Shown here one piece after another: positions 11,501 through 22,924 of a DNA stretch of 64,000 nucleotides. The DNA comes from Channa striata (lineage: Eukaryota; Chordata; Actinopteri; Anabantiformes; Channidae), in NCBI GenBank assembly GCA_033026295.1, contig CM065173.1, positions 8,349,517 to 8,413,516 of the forward strand, given 5' to 3'. The notes beneath the pieces are model-generated. The model worked only from the letters and a program-made list of their open reading frames with translations, was not told the DNA's origin and did not search any database. Position 1 is the first letter of the stretch, and each line of letters starts with the position of its first letter. A program made the translations under genes and the position numbers.

Positions 11501-14500
11501 AGGTTTACTTCAAGATGCAGTCACAGACAAAGGAGAACTTGGAGCGAGGAGGAAAATATTGTTTTATCTAATGTTCTGGGTCGAGGCTTCATACCTGAGG
11601 TTGAATTTTTGGGTGTCCGTGCACACAGAGAAAAGGCCAAAGTGTTTTCCAATGACTCCTGATTTGACTTGCAGAGGAGAAATATGTGAGCACACATAGT
11701 CACACATAGAATTGTCTGATCTCAAAGGCCACAGAAAGGTTCCGTTTGATCTTCCCAGCCATAAAACTAAACCAGAAATGTTTTTAGTGACTTCCCATAT
11801 CAGAGCTACACACAGAAATGAAACAGGTGGCGTACGAGTTGTGCGCTGTCCACGGTGATGGTTCCTCTGAAGCCCCGTTTCAACCTCAAAAGACCTTCCG
11901 TAAGTTTCACCTCTAAGACAGGTCTCCTACTTCCCACTTTTTTCCCAAGGTTGGATTTTAAGGCAGGGGGAGGAAGGAGGGGAGCTACTTCTGCCCCCGA
12001 GCCCATCCCGTCCCCTTTGCCCATTCTTCCTCTGCTCCCTTGAGCGCTACTGAATGGCCCTGTGTGTTAAACAAATGGATCATCTTAACTTTTTGATTGA
12101 GTGAGCACAGACTAAAGGGAACTTGAAACCTAATCCTGAGGGGCACATAACTGCTCCACAAATGTTTGGCAGATATCTTTGCTGGTCGAGGGGCGAGCGC
12201 AGACAAAGGTGACCTCGCAGGGGTTAACATTTGGGATGGGCGGGTGGGGGTTCGAAAAAATAAAAGAGCCGCTGGGATACGTCTTTAAAGTGGATTACTG
12301 CTGTGTCAGGCTGAAGTGATGGGGCATTGTTGTTTTGGTGAATATGTGGCAGTACATAAAGGATGTTTAAGTGATGTAGCACTTTTAAGACTGTGATTGT
12401 TTGCTCTGGAGACCCATAATTTAACGTTTTTTTGTTAGAAAACGGGCTAAAGCCCCAATACGAATGGCAGATTCTGAGCTTTATTGGATGTGGATCTTGC
12501 AGAATCATTGAAATCACCTGTAATTAGATGCAGTATCAGTGAAGTATCAATTAGGAAGAATGGCATAATGTAATCAGTTTAATTAGTTCATCTATTTCAG
12601 ACTCAGGGCTTGACCTCTTGCCCTTTTTCAGGATTCTTTTACATTGTAAGTTGAAGTACATATCTTTCTTTAAGGTTTTGCCTCTTAGGAATTTCTCAAA
12701 TGATTAATCAGTATTGCAACTCTTCAAAAAAAAAAAAAAAACACTGTGTAAATGTATCAGAATCCTCAAACCATACTTTTGTGAGTTGAAATATTCCACA
12801 TGTCCTAACAGAGCCTACTGTTTTCCCTTTCAGCTCTTCTTGTTGTTGAGACAGAAACCTTCGGGAGCCACATTCGAATAAAAGGGAAGGAGACCGAACA
12901 TTACATCTGCATGAACGAGAAGGGCAAGATAGTTGGAAGGGTGAGTCGGTTAAGGTTTTCACGGGGTGAATGTTGTCACAGCGACACAAGCGATACAACG
13001 CTCAACATTTTCACAGGAAATATGAAATCGCTGATATCAAAGTGAATATTTTATATGGACCTCTTAATCTAGCCTGGATTGAATGCAACCTCAGATCTGC
13101 TTTCTCCTGCTAACAAAACCCTAACAAAACCCCTTTGATAACTCACAGCCATTCTTCCATTACGTAATCGGCCTACTCCTTTGACACTCGATCAGTCAAT
13201 TACAGACCACAATGCATTGAGAGACTAATGGTCACTTAGGAGGAATGCCATTGCAATTATATCACTTAGTCACACCAGGTGGCCACAAGTGCAGGATGAC
13301 TGCATGTGACTCTGTGGACGACGGCGTCGATATGGAAAAGAAGTTAATATTTGAAAATGTATACTGCGGAGGCCCACGTGCGATTTGGTTGCGTTAATAA
13401 CTCATGCTGTCAGCGTCAGTGGGGCTGCAGTAATTCACACACGTTTTCACTCTCTCATCGTGGTCATCTGTTAGAAACATGCATTTTATCGTGCAGTTGC
13501 AGGGGCCGCTTTAAAAAAATGCTCTTTCACTTCCTACTTGAAACCGCTGCAGAATTAATGTATTTTTAAAAAGTCCAAAAAGTCAATCAGCCACTGAAAT
13601 TTGTATTCAGCATTGGCATGAAGGACTTTTAAAGGGCCCTTTAGCACAAATCAAACATATTTTCTGATTAACACCTGGTGCTACATTTGAAAATGGTTTA
13701 ATTAGTATAATTTATTTGTAAACATTTGTATATTTAAATACTTTAATCCCAAGTACATGTTCCTCAGAAAGTCTTTACACTGACCTCAGTAAAGAACCGT
13801 CTTCTTAGAGGAATCTCTGTTTCTCCTGTGCACAACACTAACCTGTGGCCACAGTACGAGTGTAGGACAGTGTCCGAATCCTCCAGGTTTTTCATCAGTC
13901 ACTTTGCATGTTTTAATCACTTTGGTATCTCACAAAATGGTTTTATGATATCTCAAAACCATATTTAGACATTTTGGGGCATCTGCTCTACAGCAGGAGA
14001 CGGTTAGTTCAGGACCGGAAGCAGCGGGAAACCACTTGCATTTTTCATTCTAAAGATAATGAGAAATCTTAAGTCCTTTAGTCTTGCCAGGCAACTAGCA
14101 GCTGCTCTTAAAGCTCACTGCTCGTGGCCGAGAAGACAACTTTTTACACTTCGGTTTCTGAACGGTTTAAATAAACAAGATATACGGCGAAGTTCAGAGG
14201 TGCTGAAAGCCTGATTTGTCACGTGTGGAGTGAGCCAAGTTAGCTGTTTCTGCAGTCTTTCTGTAGAAAGTTCCCTCACATTTTTATCCTAAAGACAAAG
14301 GATTCACATGCAACTTTTCTAACAACAGGGAAGAAACGTGTTACACTATTCTGTTAGAATACAGCTACTGTATTTGCCCAGAAAGTCATTTTTTCTTAAG
14401 TAACGACAGCTCACCTGGATGAGAAGTAGTGTCATATTGCAACGCTCGACTCAATAATTACCCTTAGCGAGAAGAGCTTTTACTTAAAGCCACTTTTGTC

Positions 14501-15063
14501 AGTCATTTTAATCCTCACGCCGGCCTTCCGCGGCGCTTTACTCGCCTAGAAGTGTCTGTTAGCTTTGCTTAAATTGATATTTACGTCATAATTACGGTGG
14601 AGGAAAATCAAATGTTCTCAACACTTAATCAGCAAACTGGGAAATGCAAAAGCCCAACAGAAAAGCAAACCATTCTGAGTCAGAGTTCACAGATGCAATG
14701 GAATTAAGCCAGAATCTTACATGGAAAAGGAATCACGCTGCTATGTTAATAAATTAAACGTCCAATGTTTTTCCTTCTTTCCAGCCCGACGGAAGGAAGC
14801 AGGAGTGCATCTTTGTCGAGGAATTCCTGGAGAACAACTACACGGCTCTCGTGTCGGCCAAGTACAAAGGATGGTACCTCGGTTTCAACCGGAGGGGGCG
14901 GCCCAAGAAAGGCCCGCGGACCACGCAGAGGCAACAGGAAGTCCATTTCATGAAGCGCCAACCCAAGGGCCGGGTGGACCCACTGGACGACTTTCGATTC
15001 ACCACAGTGACTAAGCGGACACGAAGGGCTCGGCGGTTAAAATCCAACCCCAAGAGGAACTGA
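5555..15063 (+). CDS. fgf24: fgf24, fibroblast growth factor 24, complete five-exon coding span
   Basis: Joining the exons 5555-5586, 5749-5785, 9379-9556, 12834-12940 and 14785-15063 gives one open frame of 210 residues ending in TGA. All four introns (162, 3593, 3277 and 1844 bp) are GT-AG. The protein has a hydrophobic secretion signal over about residues 1-23, then a beta-trefoil FGF core. It carries sequons at N38 (NHT) and N136 (NYT), and C108 and C126, the pair conserved in the FGF8 subfamily. A very basic tail follows (KRTRRARRLK), suited to heparan sulfate binding. Subfamily hallmarks are ETETFGSHIRIKGKET, LENNYTAL and EVHFMKRQPKGR. The DFRFYIENHTRN segment and DDFRFTTVTKRTRRARR tail fit Fgf24 better than Fgf18, Fgf8 or Fgf17. 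The family signals through FGFRs to MAPK; zebrafish Fgf24 acts in the pectoral fin bud downstream of Tbx5 and in posterior mesoderm. Family assignment is very secure; the Fgf24 call over Fgf18 rests on remembered family sequences and on linkage to pcgf1. Confidence 0.93.
5749..5785 (+). CDS. fgf24: fgf24 coding exon 2 (rest of signal peptide)
   Basis: A 37-nt microexon lies between a pyrimidine-rich acceptor ending at 5748 and a GTATGT donor at 5786. With the split codon it encodes LCLHFLVLYFQLQ, the hydrophobic core of the signal sequence. It corresponds to the second exon of FGF8 (CLLLHLLVLCLQAQ type). Skipping it would shift the frame (37 nt), so it is probably constitutive. Signal cleavage is expected near residues 22-27 (inference). 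Confidence 0.87.
5786..9378 (+). other. fgf24: fgf24 intron 2
   Basis: The 3.6-kb intron holds short A runs (6001-6019, 6229-6245), a teleost repeat fragment near 8245-8345 and a T-box-like AGGTGTG at 7597-7603. No alternative coding exon with FGF similarity is visible. Confidence 0.7.
8245..8345 (+). repeat. Teleost interspersed repeat fragment (catttgacagatgctt type)
   Basis: The stretch with CATTTGACAGATGCTTTC, then ATCCAAAGCAACTTATGG and GGGGCAACTTGGGGTTCAG, matches a sequence motif I know as very widespread in fish genomes. A second diverged relative lies at 61120-61195. The class is not certain. Confidence 0.5.
9379..9556 (+). CDS. fgf24: fgf24 coding exon 3 (mature N-terminus, start of FGF core)
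   Basis: This 178-nt exon encodes residues 24-82. It follows a long pyrimidine tract and ends at a GTATGA donor at 9557, leaving one base of a split GCT codon. It opens the mature protein with ESQQTSADFRFY, carries the N38-H-T40 sequon, and contains the first trefoil strands with SRKQVRIYQLYSRTTGKHVQ. The N-terminal helix and receptor-contact region of the FGF8 subfamily maps here. The frame stays open past the donor to a TGA near 9636, but conserved sequence stops at the donor. Confidence 0.95.
9557..12833 (+). other. fgf24: fgf24 intron 3
   Basis: The 3.3-kb intron is mostly unique AT-rich DNA. A GC-richer patch lies at about 11980-12250. No gene, RNA gene or clear transposon is seen. Confidence 0.7.
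12834..12940 (+). CDS. fgf24: fgf24 coding exon 4 (FGF core)
   Basis: This 107-nt exon, the usual size for the FGF8 subfamily, encodes residues 83-118 including the split alanine. It begins LLVVETETFGSHIRIKGKET and contains C108 in YICMNEKGKIVG. The acceptor is ttttcccttt-cag and the donor GTGAGT at 12941. The segment covers the middle strands of the beta-trefoil. Confidence 0.96.
12941..14784 (+). other. fgf24: fgf24 intron 4
   Basis: The 1.8-kb intron is without recognisable genes. A T-box-type TCACACC (13270-13276, GGTGTGA on the other strand) lies in it. The remainder is plain AT-rich sequence. Confidence 0.7.
14785..15063 (+). CDS. fgf24: fgf24 coding exon 5 (C-terminal core, basic tail, stop)
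   Basis: The terminal coding exon encodes residues 119-210 and TGA at 15061-15063. It has C126 in KQECIFVEEF, the sequon NNYT, the conserved SAKYKGWYLGFNRRGRPKKG heparin- and receptor-binding stretch, EVHFMKRQPKGR, and a basic tail ending NPKRN. The coding part is GC-richer than its flanks. It matches the final exon of FGF8/17/18 relatives, and the RTRRARRLK tail is a Fgf24-like feature. Confidence 0.96.
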   Translation, partial: PDGRKQECIFVEEFLENNYTALVSAKYKGWYLGFNRRGRPKKGPRTTQRQQEVHFMKRQPKGRVDPLDDFRFTTVTKRTRRARRLKSNPKRN

Positions 15064-16585
15064 TGGTCCTGATGGGACAGCACACAAAAAAAAAGAAATA
15101 ATAAGAATAACTGAAAATCTCAAGCGAGCTTCTTGTCTTAAAAGAATCACCTTAAAAGACTTCAACTGTGTAAAAGACAGACACAAAAAGAACAAAAAGA
15201 GTCAAAGATGTTCTATTTTTATATTTCAAGATGACTATTTCCTAACTCTTGGATTCCTCGGGGTTGATATCATTGTGCTAACGTGTCTGTCATGTTATTT
15301 ATACTGGATAAACTAAAGGACCTCTGAGAGAATTCCTGTCGCCGTCGTTCTCCGCTGCGTTTGAGCTGAAGGCATACTTTCTTTTTGGCAATGGGGGCTG
15401 AAGCAGGAGCCGCTGAAATGTTATAAAAATCAGCCAGATAGAGATTTATTGGAATACCTGTCGGTTTCTGTTTGTGTTGCCCCTGACAACGCGGATCCCA
15501 TACTTTCCACTGGAATCAGACACCATGGAGATGAAACAGGGAGAAGTGGCAGTTGCAGGTGACACTGTGCTGCCAGGATAACTGTGTAGCTTTGAGTGCA
15601 ATATTTTACAGGTCTCTCTCTTCTTTTGTCTTCGTTTTTTTTTTTTTTTTTTTTTTTTTTTTGATATGTCTCTCAACCTCAGCTTCACTTGTGGCTCCTG
15701 GAAAGCACCGAACCCTCTCTGTGCGACTTTGACATTTCCACGCAGCCTGTGATTCCAATAAAACACAACATGCTTCGACTAGCCAGGCACCAGCCATGAC
15801 TTTAATATTGTTTAAACACACATAAATATATATAAATATAAATATATATATATATAAAAACAGAAAACTAACAACTGATGTAATTCATGATTCAACAAAG
15901 TCTTCCAGGTTTGTCACATCTGGGAGACGGATGTTAACTCCTTTGGTCTCTCTTTGGACTCGCTTTCTAACAGCTCTTCGTCACAGGTGTTAAAGTTGTT
16001 CCAGAAAAGCCTTGATTCTTCGAGAGTTAGCTAGCTACTACTTTGGGGATGAAGACTTCCTCTACCTCCTTGTGCTTTTTGTTTATCTCTACCCATGACT
16101 GCCCGTGTGCCGTTAATCTCGAGAACCTTTGAGTGGATGCTGAGCTTGAACTGTGGGCCCTGTGGTTGTTTGTGAGGTCCCCACACGAGAATAGCTCTTT
16201 CACGGCTGATCACGTCATAAATCCACACGACAGTGTAAGACTTCTCCTCAGAAACCCACGCGACCAACCTGTCCAGGATTCAGGGAGCATGTTCTCCGAC
16301 ACGTGGTGGAGCTTGTGTCTAAATCCTAAAGGAAAAAGTTGCTCCTTCTGTCACTGACGACAAACTCTGGCGTCTTTTCACCGTTAGTATGTATCCACCT
16401 GTCTGCTGGCAGGTTTCTGTATGAGTTGCTACTAACAAAATGACCCATTTATGTTTTTTTAAACAAATGTAAGCGAGAATAATTTTATGACTATTATTAA
16501 GATATTTATTGCCTCCCTTTGTAAATAAAATGTGATGAGTTTTATTTGGCCTCTGTTAATAAAATGAGGACTATATTTTAAAAAA
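15064..16585 (+). other. fgf24: fgf24 3'UTR with three poly(A) signals
   Basis: The region after the stop is AT-rich with ATTTA-type motifs. AATAAA hexamers occur at 15757-15762, 16524-16529 and 16558-16563, so a short (about 0.7 kb) and a long (about 1.5 kb) 3'UTR are both possible. A 28-nt T run (15635-15662) and an AT/TA-rich block (about 15825-15856) lie inside it. The actual cleavage sites are inferred, not seen. Confidence 0.6.
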
Positions 16586-16599
16586 AGATCCATTTAATG

Positions 16600-19500
16600 T
16601 CTTTATTGCCTTGTGGAGCGTCGACGCGCTGGTTTAGACTGGAACTTGATGATGTGCACATTGAATGTGATACTGCCTAAAAGAGAAATGCTGCAGGTAG
16701 CGATTAGTTGGACATAGAGTACATTCCCTTCTCTGCATATTGCCAAGGTATGTATTTTTATATACAAACCCAAAGCGTGAGGACTGCTTTTAAGGTCAGT
16801 GGCTTTTAAATCGTCAAAGGCAACATGTCTGAGGGCTTTTAATATGCCTGTGAAGGGCAATGAGAGTTTTAAAAAAAATGCTGTGTTTTTGACAAAGGAA
16901 GTAATATTTTGTTTTTGTATGTGCATTTTTTTTATTGTCAAAACTTTTGTAAGACTTCCATCAGGATTGTACTGAGAAGCGAAAGTCATATTATTTGTCG
17001 AGTGAGAAGAACACAATCAAAGACGTATATTTTTAACCTTGGAGCACTTAAACCTGAGTGTACTTTGAGCTAAATGTGCCCTCGTCCAGACTAGTAAACA
17101 TACAATATTTTAGAGCTTTTCCCATCTTTTTTAAAAGCGTTAAAGGAATGTCGAGTAGCATGTCTTATAATGCTGTGTGCTGGAATGATGTTTACAGTAA
17201 CCGTCAGACTGAAAGATGGCAGCTTTGAGGGAGAAAAAATACTTTTGTTTAAATTCCTAGCGATGCTATCAGACCGTCCCAACCCCTTAACACCCCCCCG
17301 GTTCACCTCGCTATGGTGATACCTCCAACAGATCCAGAAGTCCCCCTTTCCGTCAAGGGATTTGCACGTCTGGCCTGCTTTTAAAGGGCTTGATGCGTGG
17401 CCCAGTGGTTCACCATTAACATAATGGATCTTGTCACTTGTCTTGTTGGTTGGGGGGTTGGGGGGGCGGGGGTCACTCTACAATGCAGTTCACCTTGCCT
17501 TCATCTCTTTCAAGCTGCTTATTATCTCCTCCTATCTAAGAATGATGGCATGATTCGGAGGAAAAATTTGCAAAAAAGAAAATGTGTTAAATGTGCGTAG
17601 CAGCAATGTTAATATATTTTCTGAATTGTTAGAAGTAAAATGTTCAATGGTACAGGATGTCATATAGAAGTGACAGTTTTCTTTCCTGTGCATCACTGTC
17701 TACAGATATTTGTGTTTAAATCAGCCTTGTACACAGCTTGGAATTCAATCGATGCAACTGTTACAACCCTCGGATTTCTATTTATGAGAGCAAGAAGCTT
17801 TTCTTCCTTTTCCCATGCACATACTTCAAACTTGACCAAGCACAGCCGAACTGCGTCTGGGTATATTGACATTTAAACGAGCATTGATGGATTCCAACGT
17901 GTTGGCCGATTCGCAATAAGGAGACGACATTTTTGCATAAGCCTCCCGCTAGGCTTTTCTCTGACTCAGCCTTTGATCATTGGAGGCTAGATGCTCTTGG
18001 AACTGGACCAATAACTTCAAAATGAAACATAGAATTCCCTTTTGCAAAGCCCAGCCCCTTTTCAAAGGAGGTGGAATCTTTAAATGCAATCCCGCTTGCC
18101 AAGTCGTTTATATTCTATTATTAGAAAATCTCAGCACACTGAAACTGTGCACAATGGATACAGTATGACCAGAAAGCCGTGTCAATGTAGAGTAAGTCTT
18201 TGTGGTTCTGTATAAGTTATACAAAGTTTAGTGGAACAACCAAAAGTGGTCCTTTGGCCTTGAGATCAGCAACCACACACTTAACAATTAGCCAGGTCAA
18301 CTGAAATGTCTTCTGTTTCAGACATGAAACAAGCTTTGTCTCTCTGAATATTACTGAAATTGTCTCTCAAGGTCAGTGAAAAACAAATGGCTAATGCCAA
18401 ACATAACAGAATTCAAGCTATATTATACCTCGCGCCATTAAATGCAGTTTCACGTCACGTAATTTACTGTCAAAACAGGACTGCTGCTGCCGCCCGTCTC
18501 ACTCATGTTAAACGCTAAACCGCAGTTGACTGGTCGCCCTTTATGACTACGAAATCCACAGGGAAAACACTCTGTGATTCCCAAAGTATTTTTGAACACA
18601 CGGCTGAGTTGTGTTTTTACAGGATTACAAATGTGCTTACTGTACATGCAGTTTCTGGAAAACCAGGCCTCCTGTGTGTTCTCCCCATAACATGTGGCCA
18701 CTGTGTTATGCAGAGAGTCAGAAAGAAAGGTCAGTCTAGTTCCATCTTTTTCTACCTCACTGTAAAATAATTTTTGTTTTTTTCACTAATCCAGAAGTTA
18801 ATCTCTAATCCATAATTTGATAGATTACCAAAATATAAAGTTTGCTCAGCTCCATAAAAATAAAATTTTTACTCCTCTAAACAACTATTTAAATGCAGTG
18901 AAAATAGTAAGAAAGAATCTGATGGACAGGACAGCAGCTTTAGGGCACACTGCCCTTTCAAATTTAATGTGACAATATCACACATGAAGATCAGTTTATT
19001 TGTCATTAAGATCTACTACACAACCGGTGTATCAGTGTTTGTCTTCGGTGACTCTCAAGAAAATACCCCAGTAATGTCAGTCTGGGTGATCTCAGAACTA
19101 TTGTGCACTACCAGCTGGGGGTCTGAAATTTAAAAGACAAAGCAGGGCGGCAGACACTGAGCATTCCGGACACCTGACCTGATTAGAAGCAAGATAATTC
19201 AGCCCCTGCTGCTCTCATTTAGGGTATCCTCCTAAAAATCCTCCAACTTTATGAAACTTCTTCAATTGCTTCATTCCCATATTAATAAATGTATTTTGAT
19301 ATTTTGTAACATTAGCAAAAACATTAGTTTATAGATGCTGGTTAAACCATATGAAGGTATCGCTTGTACCTGCACCAGTGAGACCTTTGATATGACTTCA
19401 CTGATGCTGCTGAAGTGGCAAAAATAAAAATGTCTGTCGTAACCGTAAAGACGTAACAGCAACAGCAACAAAACACTTACATTTGCATTCGTTTGCAAAT

Positions 19501-21230
19501 TTTTTGTCTTGAATAAACTCATCACTTAGCCTGATAAAAAATTTTTGCATCCTTCCCCATAATTTCAACATGAGATGTTATTTTTCAGAAGGCGTGATCA
19601 CAGCCACTGGGGCTGAACACACAGGAAGAGCGGGAATAGAAACCATTGGAAAGGTTCACGCCACATACAGACACACACATTTGCAACGTTTTTAACACAA
19701 ACTAATGAACACATCTTCATTTACAGTAAAAAAATGATGAACCACAGAAACACACGCAAACATTTTTAAACTTCCTTCACATGTGTGCAAACACACAGAC
19801 GCACACACCCCAGTCAGGCCTTGTCCCAGCATCAACAGATGCCAGGTGACGCAGCTCATTAACTTCTCCTTTCTCCTATTCTTTTGGTTCCTCATTGTCT
19901 TGAGATATGAGATGAGCCTTTGTTGAAAGTTTTGCCCCCTTTTCTCTCAGCCAGGCAGGGCCCATAATTAGTGCTTTGCGCTGGGCGTACTTTCTCACAG
20001 GGCTATGACACAATTAATCAGCACTTTCCCACCAATGGGCAATAGCCGCTTGATTCTATCAAGGCCAAATTTTTATGTTGTGACGCCTTTTTCCAGCAAT
20101 GGAAACATGCAGGATTTTTAGGAATAGAAGCTACAGTTGAAGGATGACAAACGAACGGATGATTTTCACCATTTTAAAGCACATGCACATACTTTTGGAA
20201 ATACATATTAAGGCTTGTTTATATCCGTGTGCATCTCTCTGTCTTGTCCATTTGAGAGACTGGACACATGTCCACAATGAACCCCAGCTCTCACCCAGTC
20301 ATAGCTGGGATGGACTTCAGCCCCCATGACCCTGAATAGAATAAGTGGTTAAAGATATTGGATGGACAGATGGATTATTTTTTTTATGACTTGTAAATCT
20401 GCATAAGAGTCATATTTTTGATTTATGGGACATTCATTTGATTGTCTAATTTTCACCAGGTTTCACTGACGTCAAGCTGATGATACTACTATAAGATAGA
20501 TATGGTTAATTTAGGAGATAAACTATTTTCTGCTTTCTGCTGATTCATCTTTTCCTTCCAGTTAAACTGTATTGATCTATTTACTTCACCGTTATGTTTT
20601 AAAATCTGGTTTGTTATTAATAGAACTGCACAGCTGTTTTGAATATTTGTAGCTAAATGTGAACAAGACACATCAAATGATAAAAACACTGTAAATAAAT
20701 AAAAACGTGTCGGTCGTAGCAAAACTGAGGATGAATAATTGGTTTTGGTTAGTCTTTGTCTTATGTTTGGTTAGGCATCCATTATTTGATTGACATGCAA
20801 CATTGAAGATGTTTTAGGAAATGATGATTTTTTTCTTCAGTTAAACTAGTTTTTTTGTTGAAACTCTTTAAGAGTTTTTGAAGCTCCACAGCTTCTCTGT
20901 TGAACTTAGGACAACATTTTAGTCAAGACACTAAAGCGTCTTGAAGTAAAGATTTTCAACACTAATGATTTTTTTTTGTTTTTGTGTGAATGGACAGAAA
21001 AGGGAAAGATGTTCTGGGTAGGACACAGTGGATGCTGAGACCTATGAATACGCCTCATAGGCACAAAGCTATACGCACACGAGAGACACGAACTGGCTGC
21101 ACGCATGTTAAAATGTCTGCTGCACTTGACACTTCTATATTTTGTCTCTGTGTCCCACTTTTGGCCTTTCCTCATCTCCTCCTGCAGTTCTCCTCTGAAG
21201 TTTAGAAGGTTGAAAAAAGTTTCGAGAATT
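16600..21230. other. Intergenic DNA downstream of fgf24, no gene seen
   Basis: AT-rich unique sequence with an A/T-rich 3' flank of fgf24 and the L2-like tail near 20.3 kb. No coding exon, tRNA or structured RNA was recognised. Confidence 0.6.
20255..20378 (+). mobile_element. L2/Maui-like LINE 3' tail, truncated
   Basis: The series CTCACCCAGTCATAGCTGGG, ATGGACTTCAGCCCCCATGA and CCCTGAATAGAATAAGTGG, ending in ATGGACAGATGGAT, is the familiar 3' end of L2-type non-LTR elements in teleosts. It is a short, 5'-truncated copy with no coding capacity, and terminates in a degenerate GGAT-rich tail typical of these elements. Confidence 0.65.
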
Positions 21231-21233
21231 TTC

Positions 21234-21545
21234 TCATTTCTTGAGCAAGAGCTCTGTTGAGTTTCCCCAGTTTTCATCATCCGTGTTTGTCCACCTCCAG
21301 GCTGCAGCTCTGGGCCTGTCTGTGTTTGGGCTGGCTCTGGGGCTGTCAGCAGGCCTGGTTCTGAAGCTGGCTGTGTCTGACTCCAACTTGAAAGAGGCAT
21401 GATCCTCATTTTTACAATATTGCTCATCCTCCGAAGTGGACACTCCCTCCAGAGCAGCTTGAACGTCATGCAAAATCTGTTCTATGGGCTCGTGAATAAA
21501 AATGTGGCTGCTGGAGTATTTAGGTGGAGGTCGTGTGGTGTTGAA
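21234..21545 (-). pseudogene. Coding-like stretch of unknown origin, possible gene relic
   Basis: On the minus strand a frame of about 100 codons reads RPPPKYSSSHIFIHEPIEQI further upstream and then an acidic STSEDEQYCKNEDH segment, ending in TGA at 21234-21236. A second frame from an ATG at 21469 is also open for 187 codons to 20906. Neither has a recognised domain. The acidic-then-proline/serine-rich composition faintly recalls linker regions of fish C2H2 zinc-finger proteins, but that is only an impression. A foldback element lies immediately beside it. It may be a decayed exon or a transposon-carried fragment. Confidence 0.2.
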
Positions 21546-21629
21546 AAAAGTATTTATCTATCTCTAGGTTTATTTGCATAACATTATTTTTTTTTATGCA
21601 TGTATTGACTCACAGCATCACATAGGGAA

Positions 21630-21793
21630 GTCAAACTCCAGGCCTCGAGGGGCCGCAGCCCTGCTTGTTTTCCAACTCTCCCTGTGCAACCCTCATCTTG
21701 CAGCTTCTGACTGATCCAGGTAATCAGCAGAGGGACATGCAGGGCTAGTTGGAAAACAAGCAGGGCTGTGGCCCTTGAGGCCTGGAGTTTCAC
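21630..21793. mobile_element. Foldback MITE with about 50-bp inverted arms
   Basis: The left arm begins AACTCCAGGCCTCGAGG and contains CTGCTTGTTTTCCAACT. The right arm is its imperfect reverse complement, with AGTTGGAAAACAAGCAG and ending GAGGCCTGGAGTTT. About 60 bp separate the arms. There is no coding capacity. This resembles an abundant teleost non-autonomous foldback element, and the RNA would fold into a long hairpin. Target-site duplications are not clear. Confidence 0.7.
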
Positions 21794-21944
21794 ACAAGAG
21801 AATCACCAACCACCAAACTCAGACATCTTACGTGTCTTCCTTCACTGTCAACCAACCAATACATTTTCTGCCCATTTCCAGTGTCAGAGATTGAGCTTGT
21901 TATACTGATGATGACAAACCACAGTGGATCGTTGGTCTGCATGT

Positions 21945-22112
21945 GGATTTGGCACATTTTTACACTGGATGCCCCTCCTGATAGAACCCTCCCCAGTTTT
22001 ACTGGGCTTGGGTTTGGCACTGCACAGGTGGGGATGGGGATGAGCGGTCTGGGTTCAGCGGGTTGCCCAGGGACACTTTGGCATGTGGTCCAGAAGGACC
22101 TGAACATACACC
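21945..22112 (+). repeat. Teleost LINE-associated repeat fragment
   Basis: The ordered phrases ACTGGATGCCCCTCCTGATA, AACCCTCCCCAGTTTTACTG, GGGCTTGGGTTTGGCACTGC, GGTTGCCCAGGGACACTTTG and GCATGTGG are those of a very common repeat in fish genomes. The copy is fairly young in its left half and breaks up on the right. Confidence 0.6.
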
Positions 22113-22924
22113 AAGTAGTTCACTCAATAGTGAGCAGTCAGTTAAAACAACTGACATTTTGGACACTTACCAATCATTGTCATGTTGCATCATCGCTAAC
22201 AGCTGTTTAAGCCATGGGACATTATTCCTCTAAACTCTAAAATCGGAAGCATTGCGTTAAGGGGCTGTTAGCAGAAAGTAGGGTACATACCGCGCACCAT
22301 TAGTGTTGCATTGTGAGATCACTACATTACATAGTGAGTAGGGGGTGGATTGGGACGCTGCCATAGAATAGCTCAGGGGGTGGTCACTATATGATGATGG
22401 CGTGGACCTAAACTCAATTTCTGTCCCAAGGCTTCCTGATGTGTTAACATAAAGCCCAGAGTCATCACCAAAAAAACAAAAAATAAAAAAACAAAACTGA
22501 AAACAGAGAGCAGTCTTTGTTCATATCCTGCTCACTGCGACATGATAAAAAGTGACAACTCAGTTCTCAATTTGTGTTACAACAAATGTCAAAAATAATT
22601 TAGAGAGAAGAACAGAAGGACATAAAAGTTTGAAAAACTACTCATACAGGCCTTTCATCGGAGGTTAAAACACAGGTCCTCTGCTGCTAATCTGACATGT
22701 TTTCATGAGCCAAGACAAGCAACCCTGCCATGGTGGCCACACTCCAAACCTAATGATGTCAAGTGATTCCCTCTAACAGAATCCTTTTAAAAACAGAATA
22801 AAAGAAGCAGAGTGGGAGGGAAATGTGGGGGCTGGGGTGGTCCAGTGAGAGGATGGAGTTGAAGAGAAGGGGAGGACAGGCTGGAGCAAAAAATAAGACT
22901 TAGACAACTCCCGTATTATCAAAA

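Noticed and set aside
15446..15821. Minus-strand frames over the fgf24 3'UTR
   Set aside because: A polylysine tract from the T run; antisense to a clear 3'UTR with no domain.
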